Of a DNA stretch of 64,000 nt, positions 17,379 through 25,213 are shown one piece after another. The position numbers and the translations under genes were made by a program. A model generated the notes under the pieces. It made no database searches, was not told the origin of the DNA, and worked only from the letters and a program-made list of their open reading frames with translations. The first letter of the stretch is position 1. The number at the start of each line of letters is the position of its first letter. The DNA is from JOPF136 sp035541255. Its GTDB lineage: Bacteria > Acidobacteriota > Terriglobia > Acidiferrales > UBA7541. The stretch lies in assembly GCA_035541255.1 (NCBI GenBank), contig DATKNR010000075.1:25536-89535 (forward strand), given 5' to 3'.

Positions 17379-18064
17379 CACGCCCTCCCCGCGCGAATGC
17401 GCTTTGCGGCGTCGAGAGCCGCTTCGCGTACGCCCATATAGGTACCGCAGCGGCACAGATTTCCGCCGAGCCCCGCGGTGACTTGTTCGTAGCTGGGATC
17501 CGGGTGCTGCTTCAAATACGCGGTGACGGCCATGACAAATCCGGGAGTGCAGAAGCCGCACTGCTGCGCGTCGTGCTGCACAAAGGCCTGAGAAACCGGC
17601 GACAGCTCACCCTCCGCCGCCAGGCCTTCGATGGTGGTGATCTCGTACCCCTGTGCGGCGACGGCCAGCACGGTGCAGGAGTATACGGCCTTACCGTCGA
17701 GCATCACGGTGCATGCGCCGCAGGTGGCCCGGTCGCAGACCTTTTTTGTGCCGGTGATGTCCAGGTGGTCGCGCAGCGCGTCGAGCAGAGTGACGCGCGG
17801 CTCCACTTCCAGCGAGTGCGACTTGCCGTTGATGTTCAGCGTGATGGGAACGGGCCCCGGGCCGACGGGTCCGGCGTCAGCGGCGGCGGTGGCCGTATCG
17901 AGCAGGCCTTCCGTTGCCATCACCCCGGCGGAGACGGCAACTCCGGCGCCTTTCAGGAACGCGCGGCGGGAGAATCCTTTCGTTTCCGGCGCCTCGTCCG
18001 GTGCCGCGGGCTCGGGCGGAGAGCCGGAGCCGTCCGGCCGGCGGTGACTGCGCTCATCGTTCAT
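17378..18064 (-). CDS. Molybdenum hydroxylase 2Fe-2S subunit with Tat signal
   Basis: This 228-residue small subunit carries two 2Fe-2S clusters. Residues 32-38 read SRRAFLK, a good twin-arginine motif followed by a hydrophobic stretch (39-60), so export by the Tat pathway is likely. The ferredoxin-type cluster is held by Cys110, 115, 118 and 130. The C-terminal cluster is held by Cys169, 172, 204 and 206 (CGFC and CRC). The 30 residues before the Tat motif are polar and Pro-rich, unusually long for the n-region. It is the first gene of a four-gene operon. The ATG at 18064 is preceded by GGAGGCGC, a plausible ribosome site. Confidence 0.93.
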   Translation of the reverse strand: MNDERSHRRPDGSGSPPEPAAPDEAPETKGFSRRAFLKGAGVAVSAGVMATEGLLDTATAAADAGPVGPGPVPITLNINGKSHSLEVEPRVTLLDALRDHLDITGTKKVCDRATCGACTVMLDGKAVYSCTVLAVAAQGYEITTIEGLAAEGELSPVSQAFVQHDAQQCGFCTPGFVMAVTAYLKQHPDPSYEQVTAGLGGNLCRCGTYMGVREAALDAAKRIRAGRA

Positions 18065-18309
18065 GTGCGCCTCCAGGAATGGATTGAAAACCGCGGAGAG
18101 GAAGCGGGCGAAAAGCCGAAGCGACGCGAATCATAGTGCCCCTCAGAGGAAGCCCATCCTACTCCGAGTCCCCCATGTGCCGCAATCGCGTGGCCGGAAA
18201 CGTCCGTGAGCAAATCCGGACGATTCGAGCGTTGTGGCGATTCTTGCGCGCGGCGCCAGTACATTGCGACGCACGGCACATCGGCCCCGTTTCGCCGGGT
18301 GCGGCAAGG

Positions 18310-20517
18310 TCAGAGATTATCCAGGAAAAACTGGGTCACGCGCGTCCAGAGCTGGAGTTCCGCGGCTGCATCGTGGATCCCGTGCCCGCGGCCCGCATAG
18401 ACGGTAAACTCAGCGTAGTGACCGGCCTTCACGAGCGCTTCCTGCAGCTCGAGGGAATTTGCGAAGTGCACGTTGTCGTCGCTGGTGGCGTGAGCGACGA
18501 GCAGCTTTCCGCGGAGGCCCTGCGCGTGCGACACCGGGGAAGAATCGCGGTAGCCCTCCGGGTTTTCGGAGGGGAGGCCCATATATCGCTCGGTGTAAAT
18601 GGAATCGTACTGGCGCCAGTCCGTGACGGGAGCGCCGGCAAATCCGGCCTTGAACATCTGAGGCGCCTCCAGCATGGCCACGCAGGTCATGTAGCCGCCG
18701 TAGCTCCATCCGGTGATGCCGACGCGCGCGGGATCCACGAAGGGATTGGCCTCGAGGAAGCGAACTCCGGCCATTTGATCCTTCAACTCCGTTTGCCCCA
18801 GATGGTGAACGATGGCGGTTTCAAACGCGTGGCCGCGGTTCGCGCTGCCATGATTATCGAGCGAGAGAATAATGAAACCCTTCTGCGCCATCATCTGGAG
18901 CCAGAGACCGCGGGCCCCGGTCCAGGAATCGGTGACGGTCTGTACTCCGGGTCCGCCGTAGACATAGACGAGCGCGGGATACTTTTTTTCGGGAGTGAAG
19001 CCGGGGGGGAGAATCATGGCGGTGTAGAGCTTGGCGCCGTCCTCGGCCTTCAATTCGCCGAATTGAGGCTTGGAGAGTTCGTAGTCGGCGAGGGCGGGGA
19101 TGCGGTTTTCGTTGAGCATGGCGGCCCGGGCGCCGTCGGGGTGAATGACGAATTGCTGCGGCGGCTGGAGCGCGCTGGAGAATGTGTCGAGGAAACCGGC
19201 AGCCCCCGGGGCCATCAGGACTCGATGGGTGCCTGCCTCGCGGGTTATCTGCCGCGGATCGCCGCCGGCCAGGGAGACGCGGTAGAGATGGCGCTCGAGA
19301 GGAGTTTTCTGCGTGGACATGTAAAACACGGCGCCGGATTTTTCATCCACGCCGGCGATTTCCGTGACGACCCAATCTCCGCTGGTGAGCTGACGGAGCA
19401 CCGCACCATCCGCTCCGCATAGGTAGATGTGGCGGAACCCGTTCCGCTCGCTGGTCCACAGAAACTGTTTTCCGCCGTCCAGAAAAATCGGATCACCGGC
19501 CACGTTCACCCAGTCGCGATCTTTCTCCACGAGCAAGGTCTTCGTTTTCCCCGTGGCGCGGTCCGCCGATAGCAAATCCAATTCATTCTGCCCACGGTTC
19601 AGGCGCTGGACGGCTAGGTGCATGGAATCCGGCATCCAGGCGACTCGCGGCAGGTAGACGCCGGAGTCTCTGCCGGTGTCCATCCAGCGAGTCTCTCCGC
19701 CCGTCAGGTTCACGACGCCGACGCGCACCACCGGGTTCGCGCCTCCGGCCTGAGGATAGGATTCCCAGGTGACGGGGGCGGAGAGCTCGAGGTAATCGAC
19801 GAGCGGGTAGCGCGTGACGCGCTTCTCATCCATTTCGAGATACGCCAGAGCGCTCGAGTCCGGCGCCCACCAGTAGGCCGTGAGCAGGCCGAGCTCTTCC
19901 GGATAAACCCAATCGAGCTCGCCCTCCCGCAACAGGTCGGTGCCGCCGCGAGTGAGCTGCCGTTCGCGCCCGGTGGCCAGCTCGGCCACCCACAGATTGT
20001 GATCGCGCACATAGCTGGCCCACTTGCCGTCCGGCGAGAATCTCACGTCGCTCAAGTCCGCATCGCCGGAGAGGACGAGACGCGAACTGGCCGCATTCCG
20101 GTCGAACAGGTACAGGTTGCCCCCGGATACGAACAGGAGTGAGTCGCCGCGGGGCGACCAGAAATAGGGAGGCGCGGGGTGGCGTCCCAGGCCGGTGGCA
20201 TTGCTCACGCGCTGCGGCCCTCCGGCCTTCATCTGCTCGAGTTGCGCGGTGGTGACCAGGACGCGGATCTGTCCGGTGGTGGCGTCCCACGCCGCGAGTT
20301 GCGTGCCTTGCGGCCCCGCATCGATGAAACTGAGCAGTTTCCCGTCCGGGCTCCAGGCGGGCGCGCGAAGTTGAGTGCCCTGCAAGGCTCGCGAGCCGTA
20401 AATCGCTTCTACGGTCAGTTCCTTGTGGCCAGTCTGTGCCGGCAGCCGTCCGGCGGCCATAGCCAGCAGCCCGGCCACGGCCGAGATTACGATTCCCCGC
20501 CACACGCTCCTGTACAT
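18310..20517 (-). CDS. Prolyl oligopeptidase family serine peptidase (DPP-IV-like)
   Basis: The 735-residue protein should cleave dipeptides, often X-Pro, from peptide N-termini in the periplasm. A signal peptide covers residues 1-27 (VISAVAGLLAMAAGRLPAQ). Next is a beta-propeller domain of the DPP-IV N-terminal type, with WSPDGK repeats and the double-Glu-like segment LDWVYPEELG. The C-terminal alpha/beta hydrolase domain has the nucleophile motif GWSYGGYMT, the Asp in TSDDNVHF and the His in GRGHGIHD, so the triad is complete. The ATG at 20517 follows GGGGGAGAG at a good distance, which decides it against an ATG nine codons upstream. No operon partner is evident. Confidence 0.93.
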   Translation of the reverse strand: MYRSVWRGIVISAVAGLLAMAAGRLPAQTGHKELTVEAIYGSRALQGTQLRAPAWSPDGKLLSFIDAGPQGTQLAAWDATTGQIRVLVTTAQLEQMKAGGPQRVSNATGLGRHPAPPYFWSPRGDSLLFVSGGNLYLFDRNAASSRLVLSGDADLSDVRFSPDGKWASYVRDHNLWVAELATGRERQLTRGGTDLLREGELDWVYPEELGLLTAYWWAPDSSALAYLEMDEKRVTRYPLVDYLELSAPVTWESYPQAGGANPVVRVGVVNLTGGETRWMDTGRDSGVYLPRVAWMPDSMHLAVQRLNRGQNELDLLSADRATGKTKTLLVEKDRDWVNVAGDPIFLDGGKQFLWTSERNGFRHIYLCGADGAVLRQLTSGDWVVTEIAGVDEKSGAVFYMSTQKTPLERHLYRVSLAGGDPRQITREAGTHRVLMAPGAAGFLDTFSSALQPPQQFVIHPDGARAAMLNENRIPALADYELSKPQFGELKAEDGAKLYTAMILPPGFTPEKKYPALVYVYGGPGVQTVTDSWTGARGLWLQMMAQKGFIILSLDNHGSANRGHAFETAIVHHLGQTELKDQMAGVRFLEANPFVDPARVGITGWSYGGYMTCVAMLEAPQMFKAGFAGAPVTDWRQYDSIYTERYMGLPSENPEGYRDSSPVSHAQGLRGKLLVAHATSDDNVHFANSLELQEALVKAGHYAEFTVYAGRGHGIHDAAAELQLWTRVTQFFLDNL

Positions 20518-20681
20518 TCGCTCTCCCCCGGAAACCGGACGCATTGTAGCCCGAGCCGGGGAGGGAAGTGGTGCTTTCCATCGGCAATTTTTTATTCGAA
20601 GGAATTCCGGGCGGCGGCCAGTAGCAGGCTGAGCCGCCAAGCCGGCGGGGAGAAACGAAATGCACCCGGCGCGCGCAACGG

Positions 20682-21260
20682 TTACTTTGCTTCGCGGTAG
20701 TAACGCTGGCCGGCGCAGGAGCGGCAGAGCGTGCGGCCATTCACCACAACTTCGCGCTTGAAGTTGATGCCCTCGCCGCACTGCGCGCAAACCACGCGCG
20801 GCCCTTTGAATCCCGGCAAATCCTCGGGAGGGACTTCCACAGTGCACCACGACGTATCGAAGAGCTCTTCATCCGTGAGGAGGGCGTAGGCCTTCTGCTG
20901 TCCCGAGTCCTTGTCCATCTCGGGAAACATTTCGCGGGCCCGCTGCTTGGACGATTCCTTTGCCGCCACGCGCACGCCGCGTCCGGTATTCAGGTCCACA
21001 AAGGTGGCCGCTACTTTTCCCCAATCGAAAAACTTCAGACTGCGCTTGCCCAGCCGGCAGTTCGCCACCAGGGCCACGGCGTCCGTGACGCAGCGATCGA
21101 TTTCGACGTACGTGACCAGGCGCTTGCGCTCCTTCACGGGGTCCTGAATGCCCAGTTCGCGCATGCCGAGCATGGCCAGGCGAACGCCGAGCACCTGTCC
21201 GGCGCACAGATGGCCATGCGCCACTTCCGCCAGCTTCAGATATTCCTCGAGGGTTTTCAC
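20682..21260 (-). CDS. FmdE-like protein with C-terminal zinc ribbon
   Basis: The 192-residue protein has an N-terminal FmdE (formylmethanofuran dehydrogenase subunit E) type domain, with HGHLCAGQVLGVRLA at residues 15-29 and VTYVEIDRCVTDAV further on. The C-terminus is a zinc ribbon with CAQC and CRSC. Relatives occur in bacteria that make no methanofuran, so the name marks homology rather than activity. Start is the GTG at 21260, one base after the stop of the MauE-like gene, giving tight coupling. Its neighbours, a thiol-redox DsbA-like protein and a MauE/DoxX-like membrane protein, suggest a redox or metal-cofactor task. That is inference. Confidence 0.82.
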   Translation of the reverse strand: MKTLEEYLKLAEVAHGHLCAGQVLGVRLAMLGMRELGIQDPVKERKRLVTYVEIDRCVTDAVALVANCRLGKRSLKFFDWGKVAATFVDLNTGRGVRVAAKESSKQRAREMFPEMDKDSGQQKAYALLTDEELFDTSWCTVEVPPEDLPGFKGPRVVCAQCGEGINFKREVVVNGRTLCRSCAGQRYYREAK

Positions 21261-21261
21261 T

Positions 21262-21756
21262 TCAGGATCTTTCCGCCAACGCGCCGGCGGCAGGAACGGC
21301 CAGCTGTGCCACGCGCCGGCGCCGAGCCGCATAAAACGCGGCAATGGCGAGCGAGAGCGAGAGCGCGAGAAGCGCTCCGTCGCGCAGGAGCGTGCGGCCG
21401 CTGATGGGCTCACCCAGCCCGAAGCAGCCGCAACTGATCTGTCCTTCCTTCGAGTTGGGCTGGTAGGCGTGCACCATGGCGGTGAAGAAGACGGCGAGCA
21501 TTGCCGTGGCCGCCGAGGTGGTGACGCGCTGCCAAATGCCGATGATGAGCGCGAGGCCGAGGGACAGTTCAAACCACGGCAGGACGTGCGCGAGGGCCAC
21601 TGCCATCGACTCCGGCATGACTTTGTATGCGTCGATGGCCATGGCGAACAGCAAGAACGAGGCCCGCAACTTGGTGTAGGCCGCATATACGAACACAGCG
21701 CCCAGTAGAACGCGCAGCAGCGTGAATGCCCACCACCCCGCTGAAAACCGCCGCAT
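21262..21756 (-). CDS. MauE/DoxX-like membrane protein
   Basis: The 164-residue protein has four predicted membrane helices (about 10-28, 52-74, 80-97 and 124-143). Between the third and fourth lies the motif SCGCFG with Cys109 and Cys111, typical of the MauE/DoxX-like group linked to thiol chemistry. Helix 2 contains HVLPWFELSLGLALIIG, also characteristic. MauE is required for disulfide formation in methylamine dehydrogenase, and DoxX relatives pass electrons to quinone. It lies 2 bp downstream of the DsbA-like gene and 1 bp upstream of the FmdE-like gene. It is the likely membrane redox partner of the DsbA-like protein. Confidence 0.85.
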   Translation of the reverse strand: MRRFSAGWWAFTLLRVLLGAVFVYAAYTKLRASFLLFAMAIDAYKVMPESMAVALAHVLPWFELSLGLALIIGIWQRVTTSAATAMLAVFFTAMVHAYQPNSKEGQISCGCFGLGEPISGRTLLRDGALLALSLSLAIAAFYAARRRRVAQLAVPAAGALAERS

Positions 21757-21758
21757 GG

Positions 21759-22418
21759 CTATTTCTGCAGTTGCTCGTCGAGATACCGGCGCAGAAGGGA
21801 ATAAGAAACGTTGCCGGGGAGAACGTCCGTGTGACCGTGGACGGTGACGTAAATCGTGGGAGTTGAGTGCACGCCTTTTGAATCGCCGAGGCTGCGGTCG
21901 CTGTTCACGAAGGAATCCACTTTTCCGCCCTGCACCAATTCACGCACGCGCTTCATTTCCTTGGGCGAAAGCACGGCGGCCACGACCGCATCCACATTGC
22001 CGTTGCGCGTCCAGTCCGCCTGCCTGGCATAGAGCGCCGCGTCCACCTCCTGAAACCTGCCAATGCGCGCGGCCGCGGTTTCATAGAGGGCCGCCTGGCG
22101 GGAATGTTCGTGACCGATTACGCCGGTGAGAGGGAAATCCCGGTGAATCAGGTAGACCTTTCCCGTGGATATGTAATCGTCGACCATCGGCCGCACGACG
22201 TTTTCATAGAACACGCGGCACACCGGACAGGAGTAGTCGCTGAAAACTTCCATCACAATGGGAGCGTTCGGCGAGCCCAGCGTCTTCTCGGGCGGGCCTG
22301 GTTCCGTTTCCGCCGCCGGCTTGGCGCGGGTCCTTGCCTGCTGGCCAGTAGCGCCGGCTGTTCCTGCGACCATTGCCACAGCGGCTATCGCGGCCAGCAT
22401 CCCTCTCCACAGTTGCAT
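21759..22418 (-). CDS. DsbA-family thioredoxin-fold protein, exported
   Basis: This 219-residue protein has a signal peptide (residues 1-23) and a thioredoxin fold with active site CPVC (Cys64 and Cys67) in FSDYSCPVCRVF. The cis-Pro loop reads STPTIYV. An inserted helical domain follows FPLTGVIGHEHSRQAA. It should be a periplasmic dithiol oxidase or reductase. The ATG at 22418 follows GGAGGAG, a strong ribosome site. As first gene of the three-gene unit with the MauE/DoxX-like and FmdE-like proteins, it may exchange electrons with the membrane partner. Confidence 0.9.
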   Translation of the reverse strand: MQLWRGMLAAIAAVAMVAGTAGATGQQARTRAKPAAETEPGPPEKTLGSPNAPIVMEVFSDYSCPVCRVFYENVVRPMVDDYISTGKVYLIHRDFPLTGVIGHEHSRQAALYETAAARIGRFQEVDAALYARQADWTRNGNVDAVVAAVLSPKEMKRVRELVQGGKVDSFVNSDRSLGDSKGVHSTPTIYVTVHGHTDVLPGNVSYSLLRRYLDEQLQK

Positions 22419-22695
22419 GCGGATTCTCCTCCGGAAATCTTTGCCTATTTGGCTTTGATCGAGAGCTTATCTTACTCCCAATCCCGCTTCGCCAGCTTCC
22501 TCCCGCCTGAAACTCGACAGTTGCCCGAGCCGAAGCAGTAACCGCCGGGCCCTTGAGGGCTCGTAGGGCAGCCTAATTCTTTGTTGCGGCATACGGCCGG
22601 GCTGGATGCATGGGGTGCGGGGTTGATCCTAAATATCTCCAGAACTGATTGCAAATTAAAAGCTTATGTCAGATTCTGGCGACAGATTTCTCATA

Positions 22696-22716
22696 CTTGA
22701 CAACGATGCACTCAAC
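22696..22716 (+). promoter_or_regulatory. HAIR-like operator for HspR
   Basis: CTTGACA-N7-ACTCAAC matches the HspR inverted repeat CTTGAGT-N7-ACTCAAG at 11 of 14 positions, with exactly the 7-bp spacer. It covers the -35 box of the dnaK promoter, so bound repressor would block RNA polymerase. An hspR gene sits in the same cluster. Confidence 0.75.
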
Positions 22717-22725
22717 ATCCATAAT
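22697..22725 (+). promoter_or_regulatory. Housekeeping-type promoter of dnaK
   Basis: A perfect -35 TTGACA (22697-22702) is separated by 17 bp from CATAAT (22720-22725), five of six matches to the -10 consensus. Transcription would start near 22732, leaving a leader of about 65 bases before dnaK. Confidence 0.75.
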
Positions 22726-22797
22726 AGGTCTCGATTTCAGCATCCGAGATGACCCGGGCTGTGACGTCTGGGGCAAACAGTTTGGAGGAAGCAGCCA

Positions 22798-24735
22798 ATG
22801 AGCAAGATTATCGGGATTGACCTGGGCACAACCAACTCCGTGGTGGCCGTGATGCAGGGCGGCGAACCTGTGGTCATCCCCAATCAGGAAGGCGGCCGGA
22901 CAACGCCTTCCGTCGTGGCGATCACCAAGGCTGGGGAGCGGCTGGTGGGCCAGGTGGCCAAGCGGCAGGCGGTCACCAATCCGGAAAATACGGTGTATTC
23001 GATCAAGCGGTTCATGGGCCGGCGCGCCAACGAGGTGCAGGACGAGCAGAAGCGAGTGCCCTATAAGGTGGTTGGGGGGCAGGACAACCACGCGCGCGTG
23101 GAGATCGCCGGCAAACCGTACAGCCCGGAACAGATTTCGGCGATGATCCTGGGGAAATTGAAGTCCGCGGCGGAGGATTTTCTGGGCGAGAAAGTGACCA
23201 AAGCCGTGATCACCGTGCCCGCTTATTTCAACGACAGCCAGCGGCAGGCCACGAAGCAGGCCGGTGAAATCGCGGGCCTGGAAGTGGTGCGTATCATCAA
23301 CGAGCCGACAGCGGCCGCGCTGGCCTACGGACTGGACAAGAAGAAGGACGAGACAATCGCGGTGTTTGACCTGGGCGGCGGGACGTTCGATATCTCGATT
23401 CTGGAAGTGGGCGAGGGCGTGGTGGAAGTGAAGGCCACGAACGGCGACACGCACCTGGGCGGCGACGACATCGACATCAAGGTGATGGATTACCTGATCG
23501 CGGAGTTCAAGAAAGAGCAGGGCGTGGACCTGAGCAAGGACCGCATGGCCATCCAGCGGCTGAAGGAAGCGGCGGAGAAAGCGAAAATCGAGTTGTCGCA
23601 GATGATGGAGACGGAGGTGAACCTGCCGTTCGTGACCGCGGACGCCTCCGGGCCAAAGCACCTGCTGATCAAGCTGACCCGGGCAAAGCTCGAGCAGTTG
23701 ATGGAAGACATCCTGCAGCGGACCATCGCTCCAGTGAAGCAAGCGATGGCGGACGCGGGCGTCACACCGGACAAGATCGATGAGGTGGTTCTGGTGGGTG
23801 GAGCAACGCGCACGCCACGAGTGCAGCAGATCGTCAAGGACTTGTTCGGCGGCAAAGAACCGCACAAGGGCGTGAACCCGGATGAAGTGGTGGCCGTGGG
23901 AGCGGCGATTCAGGGCGGAGTGCTGGGCGGGGAAGTGAAAGACATCTTGCTGCTCGACGTGACTCCGCTCTCCCTGGGCGTGGAAACGCTGGGGGGCGTG
24001 ATGACGCCGATGATCCAGCGAAACACCACGATTCCGACGCGGAAGACAGAGACGTATTCGACCGCGGCGGACAATCAGACGGAGGTAGAAATCCACGTAC
24101 TGCAGGGCGAGCGGCCCATGGCGCGCGACAACCGCACGCTGGGCAAGTTCAAGCTCCTGGGGATTCCTCCGGCGCCGCGGGGGATGCCGCAGATCGAGGT
24201 GACGTTTGACATCGACGCGAACGGAATCCTGAACGTTGCGGCGAAGGACAAGGCCACTAACAAGGAGCAGAAGATCACGATCACCGCGTCGACCGGACTT
24301 TCCAAGGACGAAGCGGAGCGGATGCGGCGCGAGGCCGAGGACCACGCAGCGGACGACAAGAAACATCTGGAGGAAGTCGAGGCGAAGAACCGCGCCGACA
24401 ACCTGGTGTATCAGACCGAGAAACTGATCCACGAGAACCGGGAGAAGCTGGCGGAAACGGACGTTCGCGCAGCCGAACAGGCCATTGAAGAGGCGAAGAA
24501 GGCGATTGCCGAGGGCGGAGCGGAACGCATCAACGCCGCCACGGAGGCGCTGACGCGCGCATCGCACCGGATCGCCGAAGCCATGTACAAGGCCGGAGCC
24601 GCAGCGGGGACTCCAGGGGGGCAAGGCGCTCCAGGCGCGCCGGGCGCGGGGACCGAGGGCGCCGCGGGCGAGAAGAAAGAAGACGTGATCGACGCGGAAT
24701 ACGTGGACGTGGATGAATCGAAGCGTCCGAACTAA
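22798..24735 (+). CDS. dnaK: Chaperone DnaK (Hsp70)
   Basis: This 645-residue Hsp70 has its ATPase domain starting IGIDLGTTNSVVAVM (5-19) with DLGGGTFD near residue 196. The linker and substrate domain include VTPLSLGVETLGGVMTPMI. The helical lid ends in a Gly/Pro/Ala-rich tail and the conserved DVIDAEYVDVDE. It folds and protects proteins together with DnaJ. It opens a four-gene unit whose other members are an unknown protein, DnaJ and HspR; grpE is not in this cluster. Regulation by HspR at the operator upstream is likely. Confidence 0.98.
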   Translation: MSKIIGIDLGTTNSVVAVMQGGEPVVIPNQEGGRTTPSVVAITKAGERLVGQVAKRQAVTNPENTVYSIKRFMGRRANEVQDEQKRVPYKVVGGQDNHARVEIAGKPYSPEQISAMILGKLKSAAEDFLGEKVTKAVITVPAYFNDSQRQATKQAGEIAGLEVVRIINEPTAAALAYGLDKKKDETIAVFDLGGGTFDISILEVGEGVVEVKATNGDTHLGGDDIDIKVMDYLIAEFKKEQGVDLSKDRMAIQRLKEAAEKAKIELSQMMETEVNLPFVTADASGPKHLLIKLTRAKLEQLMEDILQRTIAPVKQAMADAGVTPDKIDEVVLVGGATRTPRVQQIVKDLFGGKEPHKGVNPDEVVAVGAAIQGGVLGGEVKDILLLDVTPLSLGVETLGGVMTPMIQRNTTIPTRKTETYSTAADNQTEVEIHVLQGERPMARDNRTLGKFKLLGIPPAPRGMPQIEVTFDIDANGILNVAAKDKATNKEQKITITASTGLSKDEAERMRREAEDHAADDKKHLEEVEAKNRADNLVYQTEKLIHENREKLAETDVRAAEQAIEEAKKAIAEGGAERINAATEALTRASHRIAEAMYKAGAAAGTPGGQGAPGAPGAGTEGAAGEKKEDVIDAEYVDVDESKRPN

Positions 24736-24750
24736 CACCGTCACGGGGGA

Positions 24751-24768
24751 CCCGCCGCGCGGGAGGAG
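24751..24768 (+). promoter_or_regulatory. Hairpin overlapping a ribosome binding site
   Basis: CCCGC (24751-24755) and GCGGG (24759-24763) form a stem with a 3-base loop. The right arm overlaps the Shine-Dalgarno sequence GGGAGGAG of the next gene, which starts at TTG 24775. It could damp translation of that gene until ribosomes leaving dnaK open it. Confidence 0.4.
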
Positions 24769-24774
24769 CCCAAT

Positions 24775-25155
24775 TTGAGCGCTGCTGAAGGAGTGCGCCG
24801 GATCACCCCGCCCCAGGCGGTACAGAAACTCAAAGAAAATCTGTATGTCGTCCATGTGGGCCTCTCCGAGGCTCCGGGCGCGGACTGGAAGCGCCTGTTC
24901 TACGAGGCGCAGGGGCCCGTGCCGGGCGAATTCATTCCGCGGTCCGTGGAGATCACGGGCTCCACGCTTCGATTCCGCGCCTCAAACGAAAGCGTGGCGG
25001 AACGGATCGCCACGGTGGACCGCTGGCTCGAGCGAGCGAATCAGAAAGAGGCGTCGATGGGACTGCGCACCGAGGAGCAGCGGCAGCGGCGGCTGGAGCT
25101 GGGACGAGAGCACCAGGAGCTGACTGAAGTGAACGCCCGCTGGGCAAAGCTTTAG
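24775..25155 (+). CDS. Conserved-position hypothetical protein between dnaK and dnaJ
   Basis: The 126-residue protein starts at a TTG with a strong GGGAGGAG site 7 bases upstream. Residues 15-75 look globular (LYVVHVGLSEAPGADWKRLF and GEFIPRSVEITGSTLRFRAS). The C-terminal 50 residues form a charged helix (RTEEQRQRRLELGREHQEL), probably a coiled coil. I do not recognise the family. GrpE often takes this place in the operon, but neither length nor motifs match GrpE. It lies 39 bp after dnaK and 58 bp before dnaJ, so it shares their control. A co-chaperone role is possible but only by context. Confidence 0.75.
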   Translation: MSAAEGVRRITPPQAVQKLKENLYVVHVGLSEAPGADWKRLFYEAQGPVPGEFIPRSVEITGSTLRFRASNESVAERIATVDRWLERANQKEASMGLRTEEQRQRRLELGREHQELTEVNARWAKL

Positions 25156-25213
25156 GGCAGCGAAAAGCCCCGCGGCCTGATGGCAGGCGCAGGGAACCGA
25201 AGCGGCACGAGAA

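Larger units (their letters stand above)
22419..22797. other. Divergent intergenic region before dnaK
   Basis: The 379 bp separate the leftward DsbA-like gene from dnaK. The last 140 bp before dnaK are AT-rich and carry the promoter and HspR-type operator listed below. The rest holds no gene that I can support. A strong ribosome site for dnaK (GGAGGAAG, near 22782) precedes the ATG. No CIRCE repeat is visible. Confidence 0.6.

Noticed and set aside
22669..24855. A long open frame opposite dnaK
   Set aside because: Open antisense frames opposite dnaK are a known effect of codon bias in GC-rich genomes. The translation has no family features, and DnaK on the plus strand is unmistakable.
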